The notes under the pieces are model-generated. The model ran no database searches. It was given only the letters and a program-made list of their open reading frames with translations, and was not told the origin of the DNA. Positions 57,493 to 64,000 of a stretch of 64,000 nt of DNA are shown here, piece after piece; position 1 is the first letter of the stretch; each line of letters opens with the position of its first letter. A program made the position numbers and the translations under genes. Location of the stretch: assembly GCF_008329905.1 (NCBI RefSeq), contig NZ_CP032155.1, forward strand, positions 3,968,001 through 4,032,000. The letters run 5' to 3'. Source of the stretch: Mycobacterium sp. ELW1 (GTDB taxonomy: Bacteria > Actinomycetota > Actinomycetes > Mycobacteriales > Mycobacteriaceae).

Positions 57493-58097
57493 GACGCGAT
57501 ATCCGCAGCGGCCCGACGTTGCACCACCCGGCCGACGCTGGTGCACGCCTGCGTGAACGTCACCACCGGCGTCGCCCGAAGGGCTTCGTCATCCATCGCG
57601 GGCGGAACACCGTGGCTACCAGAGGATCCCGAGCCGTAGAGCACGCTCCACCCCACTGAGCCGTTGTCATCGGAATAAGCGACCACAAGGGCGTCCCGCG
57701 TCGACATCTGGTCCAGCAGTGTTTCGAGCGCATAGTCGGGTTCGGCCAGCACGACGACGGGCTCGGCGCCCAGCGCGGCCAGCCGCGCCACTTCCTCGCG
57801 CAGCCCGGTCTGCTCCGTCAGCAGGATCTGCAGCAGCATCCGATCATTCGACGTATCCCGATGTACTGCACCGACTCTGGTCCGCACCCAGATGCCGCCG
57901 ACCAGTCCCTCGATGTGCTCGACGACCGGTGGCAGCTCGCGGCGGTCCACGTGTAGCCGCTCGCACAGGCACATCCGGTAGGACGCACGGGCCTCGGCCA
58001 GCGTGTTGGCTTCGCCGGCGCAGCCGCTGGGCACGCCACGGAACGCCAGCTGAGGCTGGTGGTCGGGGTCGTGGCGAAATATCACGTGCTCAGCCAT
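57489..58097 (-). CDS. Protein of unknown function
   Basis: A 202-residue protein with a good GGGAGG ribosome site before ATG 58097. No family recognised. Features: N-terminal FRHDPDHQPQLAFRGVPSGCAGEANTLAEARASYRMCLCERL, with Cys and Arg rich; a middle part with ELPPVVEHIEGLVGGIWVRTRVGAVHRD; C-terminal ARLAALGAEPVVVLAEPDYALETLLDQM. It is coupled to the HAD gene downstream and to a 42-codon ORF upstream. Confidence 0.7.
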   Translation of the reverse strand: MAEHVIFRHDPDHQPQLAFRGVPSGCAGEANTLAEARASYRMCLCERLHVDRRELPPVVEHIEGLVGGIWVRTRVGAVHRDTSNDRMLLQILLTEQTGLREEVARLAALGAEPVVVLAEPDYALETLLDQMSTRDALVVAYSDDNGSVGWSVLYGSGSSGSHGVPPAMDDEALRATPVVTFTQACTSVGRVVQRRAAADIAS

Positions 58098-58225
58098 CAG
58101 CTTGCCTCCCGGCGGGTGTCCCGCTGCCCTACGACGATCGTCACCCGTTGCCGCGCAGGCAGATACAGATCTACGCACATCGGTGCCCGCCGTCTCAGGA
58201 GGAATGCCAGCATCGCGCGGATCAC
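58097..58225 (-). CDS. Possible 42-residue small protein
   Basis: GTG 58225 to TGA 58097-58099, product MIRAMLAFLLRRRAPMCVDLYLPARQRVTIVVGQRDTRREAS. The GTG overlaps the MFS stop as GTGA, and its TGA overlaps the next ATG as TGATG. Such junctions on both sides suggest real translation. No own ribosome site; too short to name. Confidence 0.4.
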   Translation of the reverse strand: MIRAMLAFLLRRRAPMCVDLYLPARQRVTIVVGQRDTRREAS

Positions 58226-59442
58226 GAGGACACCGCCGCAGATCGACGCTGCAGAGCCACCGAGACGCTCAACACCACCAGGCCGACGACCGCCAGCGCC
58301 GCACCCGCGGCAGCCGGTGCGGTGTAGCCATACCCCGCGGCGATCACCAGCCCGCCGATCCACGCCCCCGACGCGTTGGCGATGTTCAAAGCCGAATGAT
58401 TCAGCGCGGCGGCCAGCGTCTGCGCCTCGGCGGCGACATCCATCAGCCGGGTTTGCAGCGCGGGCGCGATCGCCGCCCCGCTGGCACCGATGCCGAACAG
58501 CAGCAGCATCGCCGTGAACGGGTTGTGCGCGCCGGCCACGAAAGCCGCGAGCACCACCGCAAGCGCCGTCATCGACACATACAGTCCGCGGATCACCGAG
58601 CGGTCGGCCATCCGGCCCCCGGCCAGGTTTCCGACCACCATGCCGGCCCCGAAAACCATCAGCCCCAAGGGAACCCACGAGCGGGAGACACCAGTGACAT
58701 CGGTCAGCGTGGTTGCGATGTAGGTGTAGACGGCGAACATGCCACCGAAGCCCACCATGCCGATCGCCAGCGCCAACCAGACCTGCGGGCGTCGCAGCGC
58801 GCCGAGTTCGGCCCGGGGGCTGGTGCTGCTGGTCGCGGCCAGGTCGGGAAGCCACATCCAGATCGCGGCCAACGTCACCAGTCCGATGCCGACGACGAGC
58901 GCGAAAGCACTTCGCCAGCCGAGCAACTGGCCGAGCCAGGAGGCCAGCGGCACTCCGATCACGGTCGCCACGGTCAGGCCGGTCATCACCTGCGCGACCG
59001 CCTTGGCCCGCCGCTCCGGCCCGAGCAATTGCGCAGCCACCAGTGCCGCGACACCGAAGAATGCGCCGTGTGGAAGGCCCGCGAGGAAGCGGGCGGCGAT
59101 CAGGACTCCATAGCTGGGCGCCAGCACGGTCAGCACGTTGCCGACGGCGAACAACGCCATCAGGGTCATCAACACGACCTTGCGATTGAATTTCGCGGTC
59201 AGCGCGGCGATGACCGGGGCACCGACCACGACGCCGAGCGCGTAGGCGGAGATGATGTGGCCCGCGGTCGGTTCAGAGATCCGCAGGCCGCCGGCGATCT
59301 CGGGCAGCAGGCCCATCGCGACGAATTCGTTGGTGCCGATGCCGAAGGCACCGAGTGCCAGGGCAAGAATGCCCAGCCCGGTCCTGGTCGGGCAGAGCGC
59401 GGGAGACGCCGCCGGTGCGGCGGGTCGGAGCGTGAGGGTCAC
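58222..59442 (-). CDS. MFS exporter, AraJ/DHA1-like
   Basis: A 406-residue twelve-helix carrier. Helix 1 and the loop GTNEFVAMGLLPEIAGGLRISEPTAGHIISAYALGVVVGAPVIAALTAKFNRKVVL carry the DHA1 motif A region (usually GxxxDRxGRR; here AALTAKFNRK). Helices 4 and 5 are ARFLAGLPHGAFFGVAALVAA. Such carriers export sugars, arabinose or drugs. GTG 59442 is used; upstream frame is Pro-rich. It is divergent from a ROK regulator, which may control it. Confidence 0.87.
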   Translation of the reverse strand: MTLTLRPAAPAASPALCPTRTGLGILALALGAFGIGTNEFVAMGLLPEIAGGLRISEPTAGHIISAYALGVVVGAPVIAALTAKFNRKVVLMTLMALFAVGNVLTVLAPSYGVLIAARFLAGLPHGAFFGVAALVAAQLLGPERRAKAVAQVMTGLTVATVIGVPLASWLGQLLGWRSAFALVVGIGLVTLAAIWMWLPDLAATSSTSPRAELGALRRPQVWLALAIGMVGFGGMFAVYTYIATTLTDVTGVSRSWVPLGLMVFGAGMVVGNLAGGRMADRSVIRGLYVSMTALAVVLAAFVAGAHNPFTAMLLLFGIGASGAAIAPALQTRLMDVAAEAQTLAAALNHSALNIANASGAWIGGLVIAAGYGYTAPAAAGAALAVVGLVVLSVSVALQRRSAAVSS

Positions 59443-59620
59443 GGGTGCTATCGACTTTCTGTGCGGTGGCGGATGCTGCCGCGGTGCAGCGCTCGGTCCC
59501 TGTCCCCCGACCCTACCGCCACTTAAACCACACAACCAACCGACTTTTGTCTAAATGTGGTCAAAGTGATGGGTATATCTATTGCTTTGCCTCACTGATT
59601 GATCTTGGTTCAATGGAAAG
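59443..59620. promoter_or_regulatory. AT-rich divergent region between MFS and ROK regulator
   Basis: 178 bases with an AT-rich centre (TTTTGTCTAAATGTGGTCAAAG, GGGTATATCTATTGCTTTGCC) between 59545 and 59595. A CAAAG and CTTTG pair is visible. It is the probable control site of the ROK regulator and the MFS gene. The start of the regulator (59621) follows ATGGAAAG. Confidence 0.4.
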
Positions 59621-60799
59621 ATGCCGGTAACCAGGCGTTCCGCTGCCCCCGCGACGACGGGGGACGTTTTTGCGCTGATACGTGCCGGTACCGCCACCAC
59701 CCGAACCGAAGTCCGGGAGCTCACCGGGCTCTCCAGGACGGCTGTCGGCAGCCGTATCGCCGCCCTGGCCCGCCGCGGGCTGGTTTCCGAAGGCGAGGAG
59801 GGACCGTCGACCGGCGGTCGCCCACCGGCGCTGGTGCGGTTCAACGCCGAAGCGGGGGTGGTCCTGTCGGCGGCCGTCGGCCGCAGCCGCACCCGGCTCG
59901 CGGTGTGCAACCTGGCCGGCGACATTCACGCCCTGGCCGATATGGACTCCGAGATCCGCATCGGCCCCGATGATCTGATGCCCGACTTGGTCAAACGCCT
60001 CGAGGTACTGCTCGACGAGAGTGGCAGGTCCGCGGGCGACGTGCTCGGCGTCGGGGTGTCGCTACCCGGCACGGTCGACCAGCAGCGCGGCTGCAGCCTG
60101 GCATCTCCGGTGATGAGCGGTTGGGACGGTGTTCCGTTGGAGCCGTACTTCCGGAAGCTGACGGCGGCGCCGATCGTGCTCGACAACGACACGAACGTGC
60201 AGGCCCTCTCGGAACTCCGCGGGCCCCTGAGAATTCACGACGATCTGCTGCTCATCAAGGCGTCCACCGGGCTCGGCGCGGGAATCGTGTGCGGCGGTGC
60301 ACTCCAGCGCGGCGCTGTCGGCGCGGCCGGCGAGTTCGGTCACAACAAGACCGTCGCAGCCGCGGGCATGCCGTGCCGCTGCGGCGACACCGGATGCTTG
60401 GAGGCGATCGCCGGTGGCTGGGCATTGGTGCGCACGCTGCAGGAGCAGGGCAGGCCGGTCCACCACATCCGCGACGTCGTCGAACTGGCCAACCACGGCG
60501 ACGGCGAGGCGCGTCGGCTGCTGCGCGAAAGTGGCCGCCACGTGGGTGAGGTGATCGCCGCCGCGGTGAACCTGCTCAACCCCGAAGTTCTCGTCGTCGG
60601 CGGCGACATGTCGGGCGCGTACGACGTCTTCGTCGCCGGGCTACGAGAAACGTTGTACGGCAACGCAACTGCACTGGCTACCCGGCACCTTCAGGTCCTC
60701 CCGTCGACGTACGGCGACCGGGCAGGCAACATCGGCAGCGCGATGCTGGTCTTGGAAAAGATCTTGTCCCCCAGCGCCATCGACGCATCGCTGCGCTGA
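59621..60799 (+). CDS. ROK-family transcriptional regulator
   Basis: A 392-residue NagC/Mlc-type protein: N-terminal winged helix (TRTEVRELTGLSRTAVGSRIAALARRGLVSEGEEGPSTGGRPP), ROK sugar-kinase-like domain (VGVSLPGTVDQQRG, DNDTNVQALSELRG, STGLGAGIVCGGALQRGAVGAAGEFGHNK) and the zinc motif GMPCRCGDTGCLEAIAGG. The ROK domain may bind a sugar phosphate. The stop is 5 bases before an IS481-family insertion. Confidence 0.9.
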   Translation: MPVTRRSAAPATTGDVFALIRAGTATTRTEVRELTGLSRTAVGSRIAALARRGLVSEGEEGPSTGGRPPALVRFNAEAGVVLSAAVGRSRTRLAVCNLAGDIHALADMDSEIRIGPDDLMPDLVKRLEVLLDESGRSAGDVLGVGVSLPGTVDQQRGCSLASPVMSGWDGVPLEPYFRKLTAAPIVLDNDTNVQALSELRGPLRIHDDLLLIKASTGLGAGIVCGGALQRGAVGAAGEFGHNKTVAAAGMPCRCGDTGCLEAIAGGWALVRTLQEQGRPVHHIRDVVELANHGDGEARRLLRESGRHVGEVIAAAVNLLNPEVLVVGGDMSGAYDVFVAGLRETLYGNATALATRHLQVLPSTYGDRAGNIGSAMLVLEKILSPSAIDASLR

Positions 60800-60804
60800 C
60801 GAGA

Positions 60805-60810
60805 GCTAGC
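60805..60810. repeat. Target-site duplication, left copy
   Basis: GCTAGC flanks the IS element on both sides (60805-60810 and 61901-61906). The central CTAG is a preferred target of IS481-family transposases. Confidence 0.8.
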
Positions 60811-61792
60811 TGTACTGACCTGAGAGGTTAGGTACGCGGGTGGCGGGTGGTTGGCCGCCGAGTGCGGTGTGGCCGCGATGGTGATTGTAGGTATGCAGCC
60901 AGCGAGGGAACTCCGCGCACCGTTCGGCGTCGCTGGTGTAGAGCCGCGCATATGCCCATTCATCGGCAAGGGTTCGGTGGAATCGCTCCACCTTGCCGTT
61001 CGTCTGGGGTCGATAGGGTTTGGTTCGACGATGTTCGATCTGCCCGAGTGCATCTCGGAATGAGTGGGATCGGTAACAGGAGCCGTTGTCTGTCAACACT
61101 TTCCGTACGGTGAAGCCGCATGCGTTGAACCATTCGTTAGCCCTTTGCCAGAAGTCAGCAGCTGTGTCTTTGCGTTCGTCGATTAGCAGTTCGGAGTAGG
61201 CCAGCCGGGAGTGAGCGTCGATGGCGGTGTGCAAGAAGTGATAACCACGCCGCCCGGAACGGTCGCTGCCAGTTCCTATGCTTCTGTCCTTGCGGGAGTG
61301 ATGATTTCCTGCGCTGCGGCCCAACATGCGCCATCCGCCGCCAGCCGGGATCTTGCCTACCTTCTTGACATCGACATGCACCAGGTCGCCGGGGCTGGCT
61401 GACTCCATCCGCCGGATAACTCGCCCGGTGGGCCGGTCCAGCCACCGCAGCTTGGCTAGGCCGTAGCGCCTCAACACGTTGTGGACAGTCGAGACATTCA
61501 GTCCCAGCAGATAAGCAATGCGAGCCGGTCCCCAACGTCGAAGTACTCGGACTTTAATGATGCGCCGCTCGGTGCGTGTGGGGGTTTGATTAGGGCTGTG
61601 ATGTGGGCGTGAGCTGCGGTCGGCCATGCCGGCTTCGCCTAGTTCGCGGTAGCGGCGGGCCCAGCGCGCAGCGGTAGTGACCGCAACCTGGAACCGCTCG
61701 GCCGCCCGTCGCAGCGTCCAGCCATCCTCGACAACGCAACGTGCCAGCCGCAGACGACCGGTTTCGGACAAGGGGGCATTACGGTGGACCAT
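60806..61792 (-). CDS. IS481-family transposase
   Basis: A 328-residue DDE transposase: N-terminal helix-turn-helix (LARCVVEDGWTLRRAAERFQVAVTTAARWARRYRELG), catalytic core with VHVDVKKVGKI, FLHTAIDAHSRLAYSELL, VLTDNGSCYRS, KPYRPQTNGKVERFHRTLADEWAY. It ends SGQYS and stops at TAG (60806-60808), which lies in the target-site duplication: the last Ser codon and stop come partly from the host site, not the element. Confidence 0.93.
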   Translation of the reverse strand: MVHRNAPLSETGRLRLARCVVEDGWTLRRAAERFQVAVTTAARWARRYRELGEAGMADRSSRPHHSPNQTPTRTERRIIKVRVLRRWGPARIAYLLGLNVSTVHNVLRRYGLAKLRWLDRPTGRVIRRMESASPGDLVHVDVKKVGKIPAGGGWRMLGRSAGNHHSRKDRSIGTGSDRSGRRGYHFLHTAIDAHSRLAYSELLIDERKDTAADFWQRANEWFNACGFTVRKVLTDNGSCYRSHSFRDALGQIEHRRTKPYRPQTNGKVERFHRTLADEWAYARLYTSDAERCAEFPRWLHTYNHHRGHTALGGQPPATRVPNLSGQYS

Positions 61793-61900
61793 GAAGACCT
61801 CCGGAGTGAGTTGGTGCGTTCCTTAAGCAGCTCGCACTTCACTCGGAGGTCTTCGTCATGTCACTACGCCACGCCGTACTTAACGTCCGTGGTCAGTACA
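60811..61900 (-). mobile_element. IS481-family insertion sequence, 1090 bp
   Basis: Terminal inverted repeats begin TGTACTGACC at both ends (60811-60820 and, inverted, 61891-61900), with a weaker match for about 34 bases. The ends start TGT as in IS481 relatives. It holds one transposase gene in minus orientation and is flanked by the GCTAGC duplication. It appears intact and could be active. Confidence 0.93.
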
Positions 61901-61906
61901 GCTAGC
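61901..61906. repeat. Target-site duplication, right copy
   Basis: GCTAGC; its CTA (minus strand TAG) is also the stop codon of the metzincin gene at 61902-61904. Confidence 0.8.
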
Positions 61907-62831
61907 GCTGCGCCACTGTGTAGCCCAGGTCCTCGAGGATGCCGAGTTCGACCGGGCTCAGGGTCCGCACTTCCGCGCCGTCGCCATCATCACCGGGGTT
62001 CATCATTTTCTTGTTCTCACCGGTGAAGACGTGGCCGTTCAGGTGCGCGATATTGCTGACATTCCACGTGGGGTCGGTCAGCAGAGGCACCGGCTTACCG
62101 TCGTAGGCCGCCATCGCGTGCGGCCCGCCGAAGAACAGACCGCCGTCACCGCCGGTGAGGTTGGGGTCGAACGCGGCGTTGAACGTGTAGTCGTCGTTGA
62201 TCACCTTTGCCCCGTCGCCGGTGACGACGAAACTGTCGAAAGTCGGGTGATTCTTCATCTGCGGCGAACCCGGGCCCGAGATGCCGGTGTCGAAGCCCAG
62301 CGTGTGCACCAACTCGTGCATGATCGTCGCCTTGAAGTCGTCCGGGCTCTGGGTGCCGCCGTCGTCGTCCCCCTTGGTGACGTCATCGCCCAACGCCCAG
62401 TTGGCGTTCCAGTTCACGTCGATATCGCCGTCGGGCTTGTCACCGTTGGCGTCCTCACCGGTGATCAGCTTCTGCTGCACCACCGTGCGGAAGTAGCCGG
62501 CCGACTCGTCATCGACCCGGTCGCTGCTCGCCTGCGCCAGATGGTTGGGCTCGTTGTCGTCCGCGATCTTGTAGGTGAGGGTGACCGGTGTGGGAGCCAC
62601 GATGTATGCGGCGATGGCGTTGGCGGCGTCGTTCAATGACGCTTTGGCTTCATCGGTCCAATGTTGATCCCCATCCGGGTAGATGAAGTCGAAGGTGATG
62701 GTGTTGGCGGTGCCGTCGCCCTCCGTGAGGTGGGCGGGCTTGTCCGGACCTGCCGCGACGACACTCGAGGCCGCGGAACTCTCGGCCGTCGCCGGCTCCG
62801 TCTGGGGCTGATTCGACGAACATCCCGACAC
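61902..62831 (-). CDS. Metzincin-like zinc protease, lipoprotein; N-terminus apparently disrupted
   Basis: A 309-residue frame starting GTG 62831 (MSGCSSNQP). The zinc motif HELVHTLGFD fits HExxHxxGxxD metzincins, and KKMMNPGDD is a Met-turn-like stretch. The Cys4 is in a lipobox (VVVSGC) because the frame continues upstream as AAGAAIGVVVSGC, a good lipoprotein signal, but without a start codon before a TAA. A one-base change in ACAAGCGG would join it to VIRIAT upstream. Function: extracellular protease, substrate unknown. The stop lies in the IS target duplication. Confidence 0.75.
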   Translation of the reverse strand: MSGCSSNQPQTEPATAESSAASSVVAAGPDKPAHLTEGDGTANTITFDFIYPDGDQHWTDEAKASLNDAANAIAAYIVAPTPVTLTYKIADDNEPNHLAQASSDRVDDESAGYFRTVVQQKLITGEDANGDKPDGDIDVNWNANWALGDDVTKGDDDGGTQSPDDFKATIMHELVHTLGFDTGISGPGSPQMKNHPTFDSFVVTGDGAKVINDDYTFNAAFDPNLTGGDGGLFFGGPHAMAAYDGKPVPLLTDPTWNVSNIAHLNGHVFTGENKKMMNPGDDGDGAEVRTLSPVELGILEDLGYTVAQR

Positions 62832-63061
62832 GACGACACCGATGGCCGCACCTGCCGCTTGTCGCGATGCGAATTACCGAAAAGCGTACGTCAGCAATTC
62901 GCGGCCAGAAGGTGATTTCCGAGAACAGCCGCATCGGTGACAGTCGATGCGCAGGCAAATACCTTGCGCTGTACCGGATGTCGTGAAAGCCAGCGTCAAT
63001 ATCTCTGGTCGACGAAGAAGGCAGGAAAAGCGTGCGCAAACATGGCGTGCCGACCGCTGAC

Positions 63062-63367
63062 CTATTCGGGCAGCCGCAGCTCGGGCTTCTCGACCTCTTC
63101 GATGTTGACGTCCTTGAACGTGATAACCCGGACCTGTTTGACGAACCGTGCCGGGCGGTACATGTCCCACACCCACGCATCGGACAGGCGCAGCTCGAAG
63201 TAGACCTCACCGTCGGTGTTGCGCGGCACCAGCTCCACGCTGTTGGCCAGGTAGAACCGGCGCTCGGTCTCCACGACGTAGCTGAACTGCCCCACGATGT
63301 CCTTGTATTCGCGGTACAGCGAGAGCTCCATCTCGGTCTCGTATTTTTCGAGATCTTCGGCACTCAT
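63062..63367 (-). CDS. DUF2469 protein
   Basis: A 101-residue actinobacterial protein identical in pattern to Rv2901c: MSAEDLEKYETEMELSLYREYKDIVGQFSYVVETERRFYLANSVELVPR to WVWDMYRPARFVKQVRVITFKDVNIEEVEKPE. Function unknown; it is always beside rnhB. Confidence 0.92.
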   Translation of the reverse strand: MSAEDLEKYETEMELSLYREYKDIVGQFSYVVETERRFYLANSVELVPRNTDGEVYFELRLSDAWVWDMYRPARFVKQVRVITFKDVNIEEVEKPELRLPE

Positions 63368-63414
63368 CGGTTCAGCTGTCCTCTTTGTCTTGTCGTGGTG
63401 CTATCCATCTTGAC

Positions 63415-64000
63415 TCACACCTGATCGTCGCGCTGCAGCGGTGGGCACTCCATCACCATCTCGGTACCACCGGCACGTGCCACCCGCCGGACATTGATGT
63501 AGGAAAACCGGTGCTGACGGCACGGACCGAGGCTGGTCAGCGCCGCGCTGTGCGCCGGGGTGCTGTACCCCTTGTGGTCCGCGAAACCGTAACCCGGGTG
63601 TTCGTCGTCCATCGCCACCATCAGCCGATCGCGGCTGACCTTCGCCAGCACGCTGGCCGCCGCGATACAGGCCGCCGCGGCGTCCCCGCCGATCACCGGC
63701 AACGACGGCATCGGCAGTCCCGGCACCCGGAACCCGTCGGACAGCACATACCCCGGCCGCACCGACAGCCCCGCCACCGCGCGCCGCATCCCCTCGATGT
63801 TGGCCACGTGCACACCGCGGCGGTCGACCTCGGGAGCCGGGATGAACACCACGTGATAGGCCAGCGCGTAGCGGCGGATCAACGGGAACAGCTCCTCGCG
63901 CGCCTTCTCGGTGAGCTTCTTGGAGTCGTCGAGGGCTGAAAGGCTCTCCATCCGGTTCGGCCCCAGTACACAGGCCGCCACCACGAGCGGGCCGGCGCAC
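63415..64000 (-). CDS. rnhB: Ribonuclease HII, 5' part beyond the window
   Basis: The frame stays open to the right edge. The fold begins [12 protein letters not shown] and continues [40 protein letters not shown] and [19 protein letters not shown], all RNase HII motifs; one catalytic Asp-Glu pair lies beyond the window. It removes ribonucleotides from DNA. Matches Rv2902c next to DUF2469. Confidence 0.93.
   Translation of the reverse strand, partial: CAGPLVVAACVLGPNRMESLSALDDSKKLTEKAREELFPLIRRYALAYHVVFIPAPEVDRRGVHVANIEGMRRAVAGLSVRPGYVLSDGFRVPGLPMPSLPVIGGDAAAACIAAASVLAKVSRDRLMVAMDDEHPGYGFADHKGYSTPAHSAALTSLGPCRQHRFSYINVRRVARAGGTEMVMECPPLQRDDQV

Noticed and set aside
60806..60808. Reading the IS transposase stop as belonging to the element
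   Set aside because: The terminal repeat ends at 60811, so the TAG lies outside the element in the target duplication.

Overview
The window is high-GC, gene-dense chromosomal DNA from a Mycobacterium or Mycolicibacterium-type actinomycete. The evidence is an MmpS/MmpL pair, paired fasciclin-domain antigens (MPT83/MPT70 type), a lipoprotein penicillin-binding protein, MetAP1c with a Pro-rich N-terminal extension, and the order ispG-rip1-dxr ... rlmN-cdsA-frr-pyrH ... tsf-rpsB ... xerC ... dprA-comM-yraN ... DUF2469-rnhB. From memory this is the order of the Rv2857c-Rv2902c segment of M. tuberculosis, but it carries many extra genes, as expected of a free-living relative. No rRNA, tRNA or CRISPR array was seen.

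Regions. 1-493: C-terminal half of a cation/Ca2+ exchanger, cut by the window edge. 565-9313: a glucose-dehydrogenase-like MDR enzyme, then a minus-strand operon (glutamine-synthetase-like GlnA4, class I amidotransferase, aldehyde dehydrogenase, SDR, FadR-type regulator, possibly a methyltransferase) facing a divergent APC permease. This looks like amine or amino-alcohol catabolism through gamma-glutamylated intermediates. 9518-13129: the two-gene N-acetylglutaminylglutamine amide osmolyte locus (asnO-ngg); asnO is broken by a 50-bp tandem duplication plus C-run changes. 13132-27088: lipoprotein, cobyric acid synthase, mapB, Rieske protein, nitronate monooxygenase, PBP lipoprotein, secreted GH16 glucanase, GNAT protein, ispG-rip1-dxr. 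27281-30411: two fasciclin proteins, photolyase, DUF2631 protein. 30412-33733: rlmN-cdsA-frr-pyrH. 34252-35401: divergent methyltransferase/MarR pair with two tandem palindromes between them. 35443-41434: a five-gene minus-strand run with a MacB/LolD-like ABC exporter, an APC permease and a copper amine oxidase. 41535-48438: amidase, tsf-rpsB, M23 peptidase, secreted protein, selO, xerC.

48518-53375: a Cys-rich 54-residue protein, a CsoR/CstR-family regulator whose His ligand is replaced by Gly, a palindrome around a C5 tract, mmpS-mmpL, and a siderophore-interacting flavoprotein. 53452-58225: dprA-comM-yraN, then a HAD phosphatase, an unknown protein and a 42-codon small ORF coupled to an MFS exporter. 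59621-62831: ROK regulator, an intact IS481-family element inserted exactly at a TAG stop codon, and a metzincin lipoprotein whose signal peptide has lost its start codon in frame. 63062-64000: DUF2469 protein and rnhB, cut by the window edge.

The best candidates for something little described are the His-less CsoR/CstR-like regulator with its operator next to mmpS-mmpL, the amine oxidase/permease/ABC run, and the gamma-glutamyl amino-alcohol operon. All are inferred from sequence alone.
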